DNA of 64,000 bases from assembly GCA_043813955.1 (NCBI GenBank), contig JBDRKN010000020.1:5192-69191 (forward strand), read 5' to 3'. This document shows positions 30,739 to 39,545 of the stretch, piece after piece. Within the stretch, counting starts at the first letter, position 1; each line of letters opens with the position of its first letter. The notes beneath the pieces are model-generated. The model worked only from the letters and a program-made list of their open reading frames with translations. It did no database searches and had not been told where the DNA came from. The position numbers and the translations under genes were made by a program. The stretch is from JBDRKN01 sp043813955 (GTDB lineage Bacteria > Patescibacteriota > Patescibacteriia > Patescibacteriales > Patescibacteriaceae).

Positions 30739-31272
30739 TTATACTCTTCTAGGTTTTTTAGAACGGCAGCCATTATGTGGCATTGGGGTAACGTCCTTGA
30801 TATAGGTGACGTTCAGGCCGTTGGCATTTAAAGCCCTGATGGCTGATTCGCGGCCAGTACCTACGCCTTTAACAAAAACACTAACCTCTGACAAACCATA
30901 TTCTTTAGCCTTGGCTACTGCAATTCTTGTAATTATCTGGGCAGCATAAGGGGTTGATTTCTTAGGGCCTCTAAATCCAGCCATGCCGGCTGAAGCCCAT
31001 GAAAGGACATTGCCTTCTATATCAGTTAAAGTAACAATGGTATTGTTGTATGAGGAGCTAATAAAAGCCTTGCCTATGGACACTCTTTTAATGCCTTTTT
31101 TCTTTTTCTTGCCCTTGGTTTTCTTAGCTTTTTTCTGTCCGGTTTTCTCTAATTTCTTTTTAACATCTTCAGGCAAATCTTCTAAACCAGTGATTTCTAC
31201 AGGGTCTTTAATCTCAGCTACTGGCTCAGCAACTTCTTCTTTATTTTCCTCTTGTTTCTTCTCTTTAGTCAT
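30739..31272 (-). CDS. rpsK: 30S ribosomal protein S11 with N-terminal extension
   Basis: 177 residues from ATG 31272 against about 130 usually. The S11 core starts at about residue 58 ([20 protein letters not shown]) and is complete to [15 protein letters not shown]. Residues 1-57 are an added low-complexity segment, first acidic ([20 protein letters not shown]) then Lys-rich ([14 protein letters not shown]). An upstream in-frame ATG at 31329 overlaps rpsM and is unlikely to be used. Confidence 0.97.
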   Translation of the reverse strand: MTKEKKQEENKEEVAEPVAEIKDPVEITGLEDLPEDVKKKLEKTGQKKAKKTKGKKKKKGIKRVSIGKAFISSSYNNTIVTLTDIEGNVLSWASAGMAGFRGPKKSTPYAAQIITRIAVAKAKEYGLSEVSVFVKGVGTGRESAIRALNANGLNVTYIKDVTPMPHNGCRSKKPRRV

Positions 31273-31276
31273 AAAT

Positions 31277-31669
31277 TTATGTTTTCTGGGCCGCGGTCTT
31301 TCTGCCTGAACCCATAGTGCGCCGGACATTGCCTCTTACAGTGCGGGTATTAGTCTTGGTGCGCTGTCCTCTGGATGGCAAGCCCTTGCTATGCCTGCTG
31401 CCGCGATAGCTGCCGATTTCCTTTAAGCGCTTGATATTAGCCGAGATGTCCCGGCGCAAATCGCCTTCTACCCTAAACTCTTTCTCAATCTTAACCCTTA
31501 ATTTATTAACCTGGTCTTCTTTTAAATCCTTGGTTCTAATGTCAGGATTAATTTTTAATTCAGACAAAATCTTAGCAGACCTTGATCTGCTAATGCCAAA
31601 AATGTATGTTAAAGCGATTTCTATTCTTTTGTCATTTGGAATAATTACTCCAGAAATACGTACTGCCAT
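31277..31669 (-). CDS. rpsM: 30S ribosomal protein S13
   Basis: 130 residues. Family blocks: [73 protein letters not shown] and a basic C-terminal tail [11 protein letters not shown]. Located between rpmJ and rpsK as in many bacteria. Confidence 0.98.
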   Translation of the reverse strand: MAVRISGVIIPNDKRIEIALTYIFGISRSRSAKILSELKINPDIRTKDLKEDQVNKLRVKIEKEFRVEGDLRRDISANIKRLKEIGSYRGSRHSKGLPSRGQRTKTNTRTVRGNVRRTMGSGRKTAAQKT

Positions 31670-31674
31670 AATAT

Positions 31675-31788
31675 TTAACCCTGTCGTTGTTTATGCTTAG
31701 GATTTTTGCAAATAACGCAAACTCGGCCTTTCCTGCGAATGACCTGGCAATCCTTGCACATCTTTTTAACAGAAGATCTAACTTTCAT
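31675..31788 (-). CDS. rpmJ: 50S ribosomal protein L36
   Basis: 37 residues, shorter than usual gene-calling limits: [20 protein letters not shown] then [17 protein letters not shown]. Zinc ligands are Cys-x2-Cys, Cys-x2-Cys or Cys/His (C11, C14, C24, C27, H32). Standard place between infA and rpsM. Confidence 0.97.
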   Translation of the reverse strand: MKVRSSVKKMCKDCQVIRRKGRVCVICKNPKHKQRQG

Positions 31789-31823
31789 AACTGCGAATTA
31801 TTAAATAAAGTTGAAATGGATTC

Positions 31824-32063
31824 TTAGAGTCTGAAAATGATGCGGCCTTTGGTTAAATCATACGGACTAAGCTGTATTTTAACCTTGTCACCAGTAGATA
31901 TTCTGATTCTGTTCATTCTCATCCTGCCTGATAAATGAGCCAAAATCTCGCGGCCATTTTCAAGAAGTACCCTAAAGGAGCTGGCTGGCATTAGTTCAAT
32001 GACTTCACCGACCACTTCAATGAACTCCTTAGAGTCCATAGCTTGTTGATTTTGTTTGTTCAT
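31824..32063 (-). CDS. infA: Translation initiation factor IF-1
   Basis: 79 residues, OB-fold: [60 protein letters not shown]. An internal ATG at residue 9 (MDSKEFIEV) is a possible alternative start and fits the usual IF-1 length better. First gene of the nine-gene translation operon; its leader carries a terminator-like hairpin. Confidence 0.97.
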   Translation of the reverse strand: MNKQNQQAMDSKEFIEVVGEVIELMPASSFRVLLENGREILAHLSGRMRMNRIRISTGDKVKIQLSPYDLTKGRIIFRL

Positions 32064-32072
32064 TAAAGAAAC

Positions 32073-32110
32073 AAAAAATTTTGGTAAATAAACTTAAAAA
32101 TTTACCAAAA
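32073..32110 (-). promoter_or_regulatory. Terminator-like attenuator in the infA operon leader
   Basis: TTTTGGTAAAT (32079-32089) pairs with ATTTACCAAAA (32100-32110); read on the minus strand it is followed by six T and lies between the promoter and infA. It has the form of an intrinsic terminator inside the 5' leader of the translation operon. Confidence 0.6.
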
Positions 32111-32147
32111 CTGATAAATTAATAATTTTTAACATGTATATGCAGAT

Positions 32148-32176
32148 ATTATATATTTTATTTGCATTAATGTCAA
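32148..32176 (-). promoter_or_regulatory. Consensus promoter of the translation operon
   Basis: Minus strand: -35 TTGACA (32176-32171), 17-nt spacer, -10 TATAAT (32153-32148), perfect in both boxes. Predicted start at about 32141 gives a 78-nt leader before infA. Confidence 0.9.
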
Positions 32177-32233
32177 GTATTTATTATAAATAGAAGAAAA
32201 ATAGAAAAAATAACTAATATTACAGCAATATCC

Positions 32234-34042
32234 TTATTCTAGAACAGCTTTTATCCTTCTTATGCCAGCACTGCTGCTTTGCTCTTTTTTTATCTTAAAA
32301 ACTCCTAAATCACCAGTATTTTCAACATGAGGGCCATTGCAAATCTCCTTGCTAAAACCATTAATAGCAAATACCTTAACCATATCATCATATTTTGATT
32401 CAAATACGCCAATAGCTCCAATCTCTTTGGCTTTTGATAATAACATTTCTTCACAGCTAACAGACAGCTTGTCTTTAATAGCCTGGTTAACTAAATTCTC
32501 TATTTCCTGTATTTGCTCATTAGCAAGCTTGTCTGAATTAGAAAAATCAAAACGCAAGCGGTCAGCTGTAATGTTGCTGCCTTTTTGATATACATGATTT
32601 CCTAAAACTTTGCGCAAAGCAGATAATAATAAATGGGTTGCTGTATGAAGCTTAGTGGTTTGTTCGCTATGGTCAGCTAAGCCGCCCTGGAATTTGTGAG
32701 CAGACGCAGTTCTAGACAGTTCTTGATGCTTTTTTAATTCTGCGTTAAAGCTATTTTTATCAACCATCATTCCTTTTTCTTCAGCCAGCTCCTGAGTCAT
32801 TTCAATTGGAAAACCATAGGTTTGGTATAGGTCAAAAGCTTTCTTGCCTGAAATATTATCACAAAGCTTGCTAAATTCTTTCAAGCCTCGCTCTAAAGTT
32901 TTTTCAAACTTAGCTTCTTCTTCTGTTAAATTTGAAAATACAAAATCTTGGTTATTCTTCAATTCTGGATAAACATCCTGATAATCATTAATAACTGTTT
33001 TTGCAATCTCTGATATCCAATTTTTTTTGCTAATTCCAAGCTGCCTTGCATAGCGGATTGCCCGCCTAATCAATCTTCTAACAACATAGCCCTGGTCAGT
33101 ATTGGACGGGGCTATTCCTTTATCATCACCCATTATGAAAGTAGCAGCCTTAAGATGGTCAGCAATTACTTCAAAACATTTAATATTCTCTTTGTATTTT
33201 TTTCCAGACAGCTCTTCTATTTTCTTGATTATATTGATAAATAAATCTGTTTCAAAAATATTATCCTTATTCTGCAAAACCATTGCTGTGCGCTCTAATC
33301 CTCCTCCAAAATCAACATTCTTGTTTTTTAGCTCTTTCCAGCCGTCTTCTGTCTTCTGATATTGCATAAATACAGAATTGCCAATTTCTATAAATCTGCC
33401 ACAGCCGCAGTTTGGATGGCAGTGAGCGCCAAATTTTGAATCATGCTCTCTGCTAGTATCATAAAATACTTCAGAATCAGGGCCCCCTAGCTCTCCAATT
33501 GCATCGCCTCTCTGCCACCAATTCTTTTCTGTGTATGCAAAAATTTTATGTTTTGAAAAATCAGATTCTTTATCTGGATCGCCTTCTTCAGCATTAATAC
33601 CAATATTTTTAAAAATCTCTTTAATAATTTCTGCAGACTCCTGGTCTTTTAAAATCTTTTCATTGCCTGCGTATATTGTAAAATAGAGTTTTTCAGGATC
33701 AATGCCAAGGTCATCTGCGAGCCAATGAAAATACCAATTTAGCTGTTCTTTTTTAAAATAATCGCCAAAAGACCAGTTGCCAAGCATTTCAAAAAAAGTA
33801 TTATGCCTGTTATCTCCTATCTCCTCTATATCTTCTGCGCGAAAACATTTCTGGCTATTTATTAAACGCTTTCCTTTAGGATGTTTTTCTCCAAGCAAAT
33901 AAGGCACTAATGGAGACATGCCTGAATTAGTGAATAGCAAGCTTGGATCATTTTCCGGAATTAAAGAAGAGCTATTAATTTCAGCATGATCCTTAGCTTT
34001 GAAAAATTCTATATATCTTTGCCTAATTTCTTTAGAATTCAT
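32234..34042 (-). CDS. alaS: Alanyl-tRNA synthetase, short form without C-Ala domain
   Basis: 602 residues; standard bacterial AlaRS is about 870. The catalytic domain is complete (LLFTNSGMSPLVPYLLGEKH, RHNTFFEMLGNWSFGDYFKK, GGGLERTAMV), then the tRNA-recognition helices and the editing domain with HTATHLLLSAL (HxxxH) and EICNGPHVENTGDLGVFKI (CxxxH). The chain stops at the end of the editing domain, so the C-terminal oligomerisation/C-Ala domain is absent. There is no frameshifted remainder downstream; this looks like a natural short form. Confidence 0.95.
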   Translation of the reverse strand: MNSKEIRQRYIEFFKAKDHAEINSSSLIPENDPSLLFTNSGMSPLVPYLLGEKHPKGKRLINSQKCFRAEDIEEIGDNRHNTFFEMLGNWSFGDYFKKEQLNWYFHWLADDLGIDPEKLYFTIYAGNEKILKDQESAEIIKEIFKNIGINAEEGDPDKESDFSKHKIFAYTEKNWWQRGDAIGELGGPDSEVFYDTSREHDSKFGAHCHPNCGCGRFIEIGNSVFMQYQKTEDGWKELKNKNVDFGGGLERTAMVLQNKDNIFETDLFINIIKKIEELSGKKYKENIKCFEVIADHLKAATFIMGDDKGIAPSNTDQGYVVRRLIRRAIRYARQLGISKKNWISEIAKTVINDYQDVYPELKNNQDFVFSNLTEEEAKFEKTLERGLKEFSKLCDNISGKKAFDLYQTYGFPIEMTQELAEEKGMMVDKNSFNAELKKHQELSRTASAHKFQGGLADHSEQTTKLHTATHLLLSALRKVLGNHVYQKGSNITADRLRFDFSNSDKLANEQIQEIENLVNQAIKDKLSVSCEEMLLSKAKEIGAIGVFESKYDDMVKVFAINGFSKEICNGPHVENTGDLGVFKIKKEQSSSAGIRRIKAVLE

Positions 34043-34082
34043 GGTTTTTAGTATATATTATAATTTTTGGATTTTCAAGTTA

Positions 34083-35219
34083 TTATTTTATCCCCTCCCT
34101 TATATAATCCATTAAATTTTTGTAAAATTCCAGATTATTCAATGTTGCTAATCTTTGGCCCAAGGGCTCGCCTACTTTTAATAAATAATGGAGATAAGCT
34201 TTAGATAGTGTTAATTCTGAAAAATTAGAATCAATATTAATAGCTGTCTTGTCTTTTGCAAATTTGGAATTATTAATATTAATTGCCTGATAAAAATCTG
34301 TAGTAACTTTGTCGCTCTTAATAGATTTGGCTATTATCTCTTTGGCATTTGGCTTAAATACAAACAATCTTCCATGCCTGCCCTCTCTTGTCGGAATTAC
34401 GCAGTCAAACATATCAATTCCGCGCTTAACAGCTTTGAGAATATTTTCAGGATAGCCTATGCCCATTAAATAACGTGGCTTGTTTAAAGGCATGGTTGGG
34501 GTTAAATAATCCAAAACCTTGTACATCTGTGATTGAGTCTCGCCTACTGACAGACCTCCGATATTATATCCGTCAAAGCCAATATCCATTAGCTCGTCTA
34601 AGCTTTGCTGCCTAAGCTTCTTGTCCAATCCTCCCTGAATCACAGCAAATAATAATGGCTTATCCCCCCTTATTCTTTCATGAGCCTGTTTGGTCTGCTT
34701 GGCCCATTTTGTTGTTAAATCTACAGCTTTTTGCAAATACTCCTTTTTGGCTGGCAAGCAAGCGCATTGATCTAAGCAAACAGCAATGTCAACGCCTAAT
34801 TCATTCTGTATTTTTAAAGCCTTAACAGGGCTTAAAAAATGCTTGCTCCCGTCAATATAGGATTTAAATTCCACTCCTTTGTCAATAACTCTAACAAGAT
34901 TTTCTCCTTTTTTATTTCTATCCTGAGCTAAAGAAAAAATCTGAAAACCGCCGCTGTCAGTTAAAATAGCGTTTGGCCAGTTCATAAACTTATGCAAGCC
35001 TCCAAGCTTTTTAATCAGCTTGGATCCTGGCCGAAGCATTAAATGATATGTGTTTGAGAGAATAAGCTTGTAGCCTATTTTTTTTATCTCATCTGCGCTT
35101 AAATATTTAACAGCTGCCTGCGTGGCTACTGGCATAAAAACAGGCGTCTGTATCTTTCCATGCCTGGTAGTCAAAACGCCCGCGCGGGCGTTTTTAAGTT
35201 GTTGGGTTAATTTAAACAT
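34083..35219 (-). CDS. tgt: tRNA-guanine transglycosylase without the zinc cysteines
   Basis: 378 residues. It swaps guanine-34 for preQ1 in tRNAs reading NAY codons. The TIM-barrel motifs are present: TPVFMPVATQAAVKYLSADE, LILSNTYHLMLRPG, LTDSGGFQIFSLA (Asp base), FDGYNIGGLSVGE, MFDCVIPTREGRHGRLFVF. The C-terminal zinc site, normally Cys-x-Cys-x2-Cys before the AYLHHL helix, reads AINIDSNFSELTLSKAYLHY: no cysteine is left and the loop is about 3 residues shorter. Last gene of the operon that starts at 40741. Confidence 0.93.
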   Translation of the reverse strand: MFKLTQQLKNARAGVLTTRHGKIQTPVFMPVATQAAVKYLSADEIKKIGYKLILSNTYHLMLRPGSKLIKKLGGLHKFMNWPNAILTDSGGFQIFSLAQDRNKKGENLVRVIDKGVEFKSYIDGSKHFLSPVKALKIQNELGVDIAVCLDQCACLPAKKEYLQKAVDLTTKWAKQTKQAHERIRGDKPLLFAVIQGGLDKKLRQQSLDELMDIGFDGYNIGGLSVGETQSQMYKVLDYLTPTMPLNKPRYLMGIGYPENILKAVKRGIDMFDCVIPTREGRHGRLFVFKPNAKEIIAKSIKSDKVTTDFYQAININNSKFAKDKTAINIDSNFSELTLSKAYLHYLLKVGEPLGQRLATLNNLEFYKNLMDYIREGIK

Positions 35220-35221
35220 AA

Positions 35222-37135
35222 TTACTGCACTACGCCGTCGCTTTCAATCATAACATCATCTTCAAGCCTGGTGGTCTTTGCTTTGTTTGCCCGGCTTATT
35301 TCATCATCAGTAACCGTATCTTTAGCTATAATCCTGGTGCCAGGCAAAAGAATCATAATCTGATTGCGATTAGACTCTGATGGAGTAATACTAATATTAA
35401 ACTCAGCGTTTGGCTTGTTAGTTATTGGCAGATGATCAATTTCCCAGATTACCTGATGCGATTCTTTCTTGTATTCTATGTTGCCTGCAGTTGACTGTTC
35501 TTTGCCTTCCCAGACAACATAGGCAGGCAATTCTGCTACGATCTGGATATTTGTTAAATCATGCATTGTATTATCAATCTGCCAAAATGCGCGCAAGCTT
35601 GTGGTTTCTCCAACCTTGGGAGGCAAAGGCCCGTTGCCAACAGCAATATTATCATCATTAAAGTATCTTACCTGCTCTAATAATTGCAGATCACTGTTAA
35701 CCTGGCTAATAATCACATTGCTGATATTAGAGCTATGCTCTTCTTCATCTTCTTGATCAAGCATTATTTGAAACTGCGCATAGCTCTTTATTTTGTTATC
35801 TCCTTTGTAATTGCTGTTCTGCCTGGCCTGTTCTGCGGTTTTGACCTTAATGGAAAAATCAATAGTTCCGCTGCTATCGCTGGACAAAACAGCCAAGGCA
35901 GGCAATTCAGACTTTGTCCATGTAATAGTATTGTCTTTTTTAACTCCGCTATCCCCTTCTATGCTGTCCCAATCAATCAAATCTCCTTCCAAGACAGCCA
36001 TAATCATAACATCTTCAATATCATAATCCTCTTTATTAGAATAATTAATAGAATAATTAAGAGTCTGTCCAAAATCAATATTATTATTCTGGTCAGAACC
36101 GTTAATGATTAAATTTAAATTCAGATTATTTTTAACTATTTCAATATCAATCTCTTTAGTCTGGAATAAATAATATGATACTCCTAAATCTTCTTCGGCT
36201 TCTTGGTCTTGATTTGGATCATACTTGTATTCAAATTTTAATTCAAAACTCTGTTTAGCAGCTACTTTATCAGGAAACTTAAACCTTATCTTTAATTCCT
36301 GATCTTTTTTGTCAATGCCCTCTGCCTGCCAAACCCATGGCTCAACCGCAACAACCTTGTCAGAATCCTGCTTTTGGTTTAGCAATACAACATTTTCTTT
36401 TTCAGTAGGCTGAACTGTAAGCCTGAAATTATCCATATATCCGTCATTCTCAGCTTTGTAATTAATTACTATGCGCTGCTCTTCATTAACCATTGCGCTT
36501 GCAGGGCTTACAATCTCAATATCTATCCCGGTTCCAACAACAAGATTGTCAAAGCTTGCTACTTTTTTAAACTCGCTTGTAAAATTCTCTGGCTGGTAAG
36601 TCATTTCTCCTAAAATAATATTTTGCTTGTCTTTTGGCGCAATAATCTTGCCTTTGATTTTAATCTCGCCTCCGCGGTGCGAGCCTAATTCTTTAACTTT
36701 CCAGACATTATTATTCTCGTCAGGATCTGGAGAGCTGGTTAAGAAAATGAAATTTTCTGGATATTCAAGGCGTATTAAAATATTTTCAATGCCTACTCTT
36801 TCTAAATTTTGATATTTGACTGTGTAATAGAATTCTTTGCCTGCAATAATTTTTTTGTCAGATTCAATAGTTATTTTAACTGCCTCAGAATCAGTAGCTC
36901 TATTAAAATAATACCAAATTCCCATTGCTATCAAAGCTAATATCGCGGCATATCCAATAATTAAAAAAAGCCAGAACCACCATTTGCGTTTTGGTTTAAT
37001 GTTTAATTTTTTAACATTAATAATCTCGCCATCATCACTTTGATAAATTTCAGACAAACCCTCCTTAATGGTTCTTTGCCTCATCTTTTCACTGGCTGTC
37101 TCTTCTTTTTCTTCTATTTTTTTGTCTTTTAGCAT
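35222..37135 (-). CDS. Membrane-anchored surface protein with CARDB/DUF11-like domains
   Basis: 637 residues from ATG 37135 (an in-frame upstream start at 37237 would run into the previous gene). Cytoplasmic basic/acidic part 1-65, one membrane segment (KWWFWLFLIIGYAAILALIA, about 66-92), then about 540 extracytoplasmic residues in at least four beta-sandwich repeats of DUF11/CARDB type (YTVKYQNLERVGIENILIRL, INYKAENDGYMDNFRLTV, LNYSINYSNKEDYDIEDVMI, AFWQIDNTMHDLTNIQIVAE). A structural or adhesion protein on the cell surface; lies between the DUF4012 gene and tgt. Confidence 0.78.
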   Translation of the reverse strand: MLKDKKIEEKEETASEKMRQRTIKEGLSEIYQSDDGEIINVKKLNIKPKRKWWFWLFLIIGYAAILALIAMGIWYYFNRATDSEAVKITIESDKKIIAGKEFYYTVKYQNLERVGIENILIRLEYPENFIFLTSSPDPDENNNVWKVKELGSHRGGEIKIKGKIIAPKDKQNIILGEMTYQPENFTSEFKKVASFDNLVVGTGIDIEIVSPASAMVNEEQRIVINYKAENDGYMDNFRLTVQPTEKENVVLLNQKQDSDKVVAVEPWVWQAEGIDKKDQELKIRFKFPDKVAAKQSFELKFEYKYDPNQDQEAEEDLGVSYYLFQTKEIDIEIVKNNLNLNLIINGSDQNNNIDFGQTLNYSINYSNKEDYDIEDVMIMAVLEGDLIDWDSIEGDSGVKKDNTITWTKSELPALAVLSSDSSGTIDFSIKVKTAEQARQNSNYKGDNKIKSYAQFQIMLDQEDEEEHSSNISNVIISQVNSDLQLLEQVRYFNDDNIAVGNGPLPPKVGETTSLRAFWQIDNTMHDLTNIQIVAELPAYVVWEGKEQSTAGNIEYKKESHQVIWEIDHLPITNKPNAEFNISITPSESNRNQIMILLPGTRIIAKDTVTDDEISRANKAKTTRLEDDVMIESDGVVQ

Positions 37136-37145
37136 ATAAATATAT

Positions 37146-39545
37146 TTATTTCTTATACTCAGCAAATAAATATGCCCAGTATTTGTCAGTATCAAGCTGC
37201 TCGCCTGCTGCTTCTGGATAATGCCATACTGTTTCAAGATCCTGCTGCATATCTAAATTATAGTAAAAATTGGTCTTAAGGGCTCCGGGCTGCTTTTGAA
37301 CCATCAAAGTGTAATTATATGTCTGGTCTGGATTAATCATGCTTTTCAGCTTGTCAATAATATTTTCAGGAGCTGGCTGCTTGATTATCTCAAAAGGAAG
37401 CTTGTAAGTTAATTTAATAATAGTAGTATCGCCTGGATCAACCATTGACCAGTTAGCAAAGACAGTTTTGTTGTTCTCATAATATATCTTAGTGCCTGTT
37501 GATTCATCAATCATTGCCTGCTCTTCTTCATGAAACAAATCAGGATCAGTCTGCCATTCAGGATCTGGCTGTTCAAAGTATTGTCCGCCTGGCTGTCTAA
37601 ATCCAGACGCAGAAATTAAATGGCTGCCTGCAGGCACATAAATGCGCATCCAATCAACATTTCTAAATCCTGAGAACTTTTCGCCCCTAATGCTTTTATG
37701 CTCGCGCTCAATAGTCAATTCATTCACAATAGTTCCGTCTAACCTTATAGTGCTGTCTAAATAAATCTTCTGCTCCATGTCGCGATCGCTCTTGGCTCCT
37801 GCAATATTTGTATTAATTACTGACAAATAATCCATATCAGTATTCTTGATTTGTCCTCCCCAGTTTAATTCATTAACCTTGTCTTGCAGCTGCTCATCAG
37901 TAAAGTAAAGCAAAATATGCTTTTCCTGCAAACTGCTGTCAATTACATCAATCAGATTAATTAATTTATCTCTATCCAAATTATGCGATATTTCATCAAT
38001 AATCCTAGGCAGCAAGTCACCGATTATCTTTTTGGGCTCAACAGTCTCATCTGGCTTTTGTTCAGCAAATTCCTGGACTGTCATTAAAAAATTATCTGCG
38101 CCAATCACAACATCATAATCCTCTGTCATATCAATAGGGCCAATCACCTCAAGCAAACGCTCTAGAACTGTCGGAGTCAAGCTAATAACACCGTCTACAG
38201 TCGGGCCATTGCTCTTTTCATAAAACCACATGATTTTGTTCGCGCTGGTCGGCCAGTCTGGCCACCAGTTGCTGTCCCAAAAATGCCACAAAGGATTAAC
38301 CAAATGCAATGGCTTTGGCGCGGTTACTAATACTCTTAATCCTGCCTCAGTATCATATGTTCCGCCCTTTGGAGTATCTATATTCTTTATCTCGCCTCTG
38401 CTAAAATCAATAGTTCCAAAGCTTCCCATAAATCCTCCACTAGCCCTCATTTCTGTATTATTTTGAAATATTAATAAATAGCGCTTGTCATAATAATCAC
38501 CCAAGAATATCTGCAGATTATCAGATATGTCCAAAAGTTCTTTTAAGCTGGATTGCAAAAACTCGGCCTGTCCTTTCATGGCAATGAATTCATCATGATA
38601 TTCTTCTGGTATTACATTATAGTTAATTTGATTAATTTCTCTGTTCAAAGCTATGGCCTTAATTAAAGCCTGGTGCCCATAGCCGCTAAAATCATCTAAT
38701 ACCTGGACAAGCTTCTTGCCTTCTGTATTTACAAGAAAGCTGTCAACCGCAGCTGCGACATTAGCTCCGACTTCTGAGGCTAATTGCCCTGCCTTGGTTA
38801 TATGCTTGCTGTTCCCGGCAAGCTGTATAGTATGGCTTGGAGCAATTTTAGCTAATACAAATAATGAATCATTAATTACTTCTAATTGATTCTGAGCATT
38901 AATGAAATTAGCGCTGGCTTGGCTAAAACTCTGCCTTGCCTGAATAAAATCGTTCTCTTCAATAGCTGATTTAGCTGAAAAAAGCTCTCCAATAGCTGCC
39001 TGTGATATATTAATAACCTTGCCTTTTAATTCATTAAGGAATTGGAAGTCGCTATAGAGCTTGATTGGAATAATAAATAATAATATTAAAACAGCAAAGC
39101 CAAGCGCTGGTTTTAGAGAAATTCTTGGATTTAATTTAATGCGCTTAACACTTTGTACTGTCCTTCTGGGCAAAACCCTTGCAGAGCCAATTGATATAGC
39201 TGCTAACTTTCTTGTTTTCTTTATGCCCAAATTAATCTGCTTAAACGGCCAGATTAGCAAGCCATATGTTAATGTCTTGAATATTATTATAAATCCCTTG
39301 AACAATAATATAGCTCCTGCGAATATTTTTTTAACTGGCCAGATAAAAATACGGCTCACAGCATAGCCAATGTTGATTAAAATCTTTGCAACAGCAGGCC
39401 AGAATATAGCCTCGCGATGCCTATGCTTGGTTATTTTTTTAAACAGCCTGTATTCAAATTTGCCCAAAGCAATAGCAGACTTAATCAATCCGCTGAATAA
39501 GCGGATAATTGTTAGCTGGCTTAATGCTTGCTTGTGGCGCTTCAT
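37146..39545 (-). CDS. DUF4012 surface protein
   Basis: 799 residues. A long basic N-terminal region with hydrophobic helices (1-150), a membrane segment (ALGFAVLILLFIIPIKLY), a helical part (170-350), then the DUF4012 core with YLLIFQNNTEMRASGGFMGS, DWPTSANKIMWFYEKSNG and GVISLTPTVLERLLEVIG. The distantly related LytR-CpsA-Psr enzymes attach polymers to the wall, but the link is only suggestive. DUF4012 proteins are common in Patescibacteria and Chloroflexi and sit in glycan clusters. 4-nt overlap with the glycosyltransferase gene before it. Confidence 0.88.
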   Translation of the reverse strand: MKRHKQALSQLTIIRLFSGLIKSAIALGKFEYRLFKKITKHRHREAIFWPAVAKILINIGYAVSRIFIWPVKKIFAGAILLFKGFIIIFKTLTYGLLIWPFKQINLGIKKTRKLAAISIGSARVLPRRTVQSVKRIKLNPRISLKPALGFAVLILLFIIPIKLYSDFQFLNELKGKVINISQAAIGELFSAKSAIEENDFIQARQSFSQASANFINAQNQLEVINDSLFVLAKIAPSHTIQLAGNSKHITKAGQLASEVGANVAAAVDSFLVNTEGKKLVQVLDDFSGYGHQALIKAIALNREINQINYNVIPEEYHDEFIAMKGQAEFLQSSLKELLDISDNLQIFLGDYYDKRYLLIFQNNTEMRASGGFMGSFGTIDFSRGEIKNIDTPKGGTYDTEAGLRVLVTAPKPLHLVNPLWHFWDSNWWPDWPTSANKIMWFYEKSNGPTVDGVISLTPTVLERLLEVIGPIDMTEDYDVVIGADNFLMTVQEFAEQKPDETVEPKKIIGDLLPRIIDEISHNLDRDKLINLIDVIDSSLQEKHILLYFTDEQLQDKVNELNWGGQIKNTDMDYLSVINTNIAGAKSDRDMEQKIYLDSTIRLDGTIVNELTIEREHKSIRGEKFSGFRNVDWMRIYVPAGSHLISASGFRQPGGQYFEQPDPEWQTDPDLFHEEEQAMIDESTGTKIYYENNKTVFANWSMVDPGDTTIIKLTYKLPFEIIKQPAPENIIDKLKSMINPDQTYNYTLMVQKQPGALKTNFYYNLDMQQDLETVWHYPEAAGEQLDTDKYWAYLFAEYKK

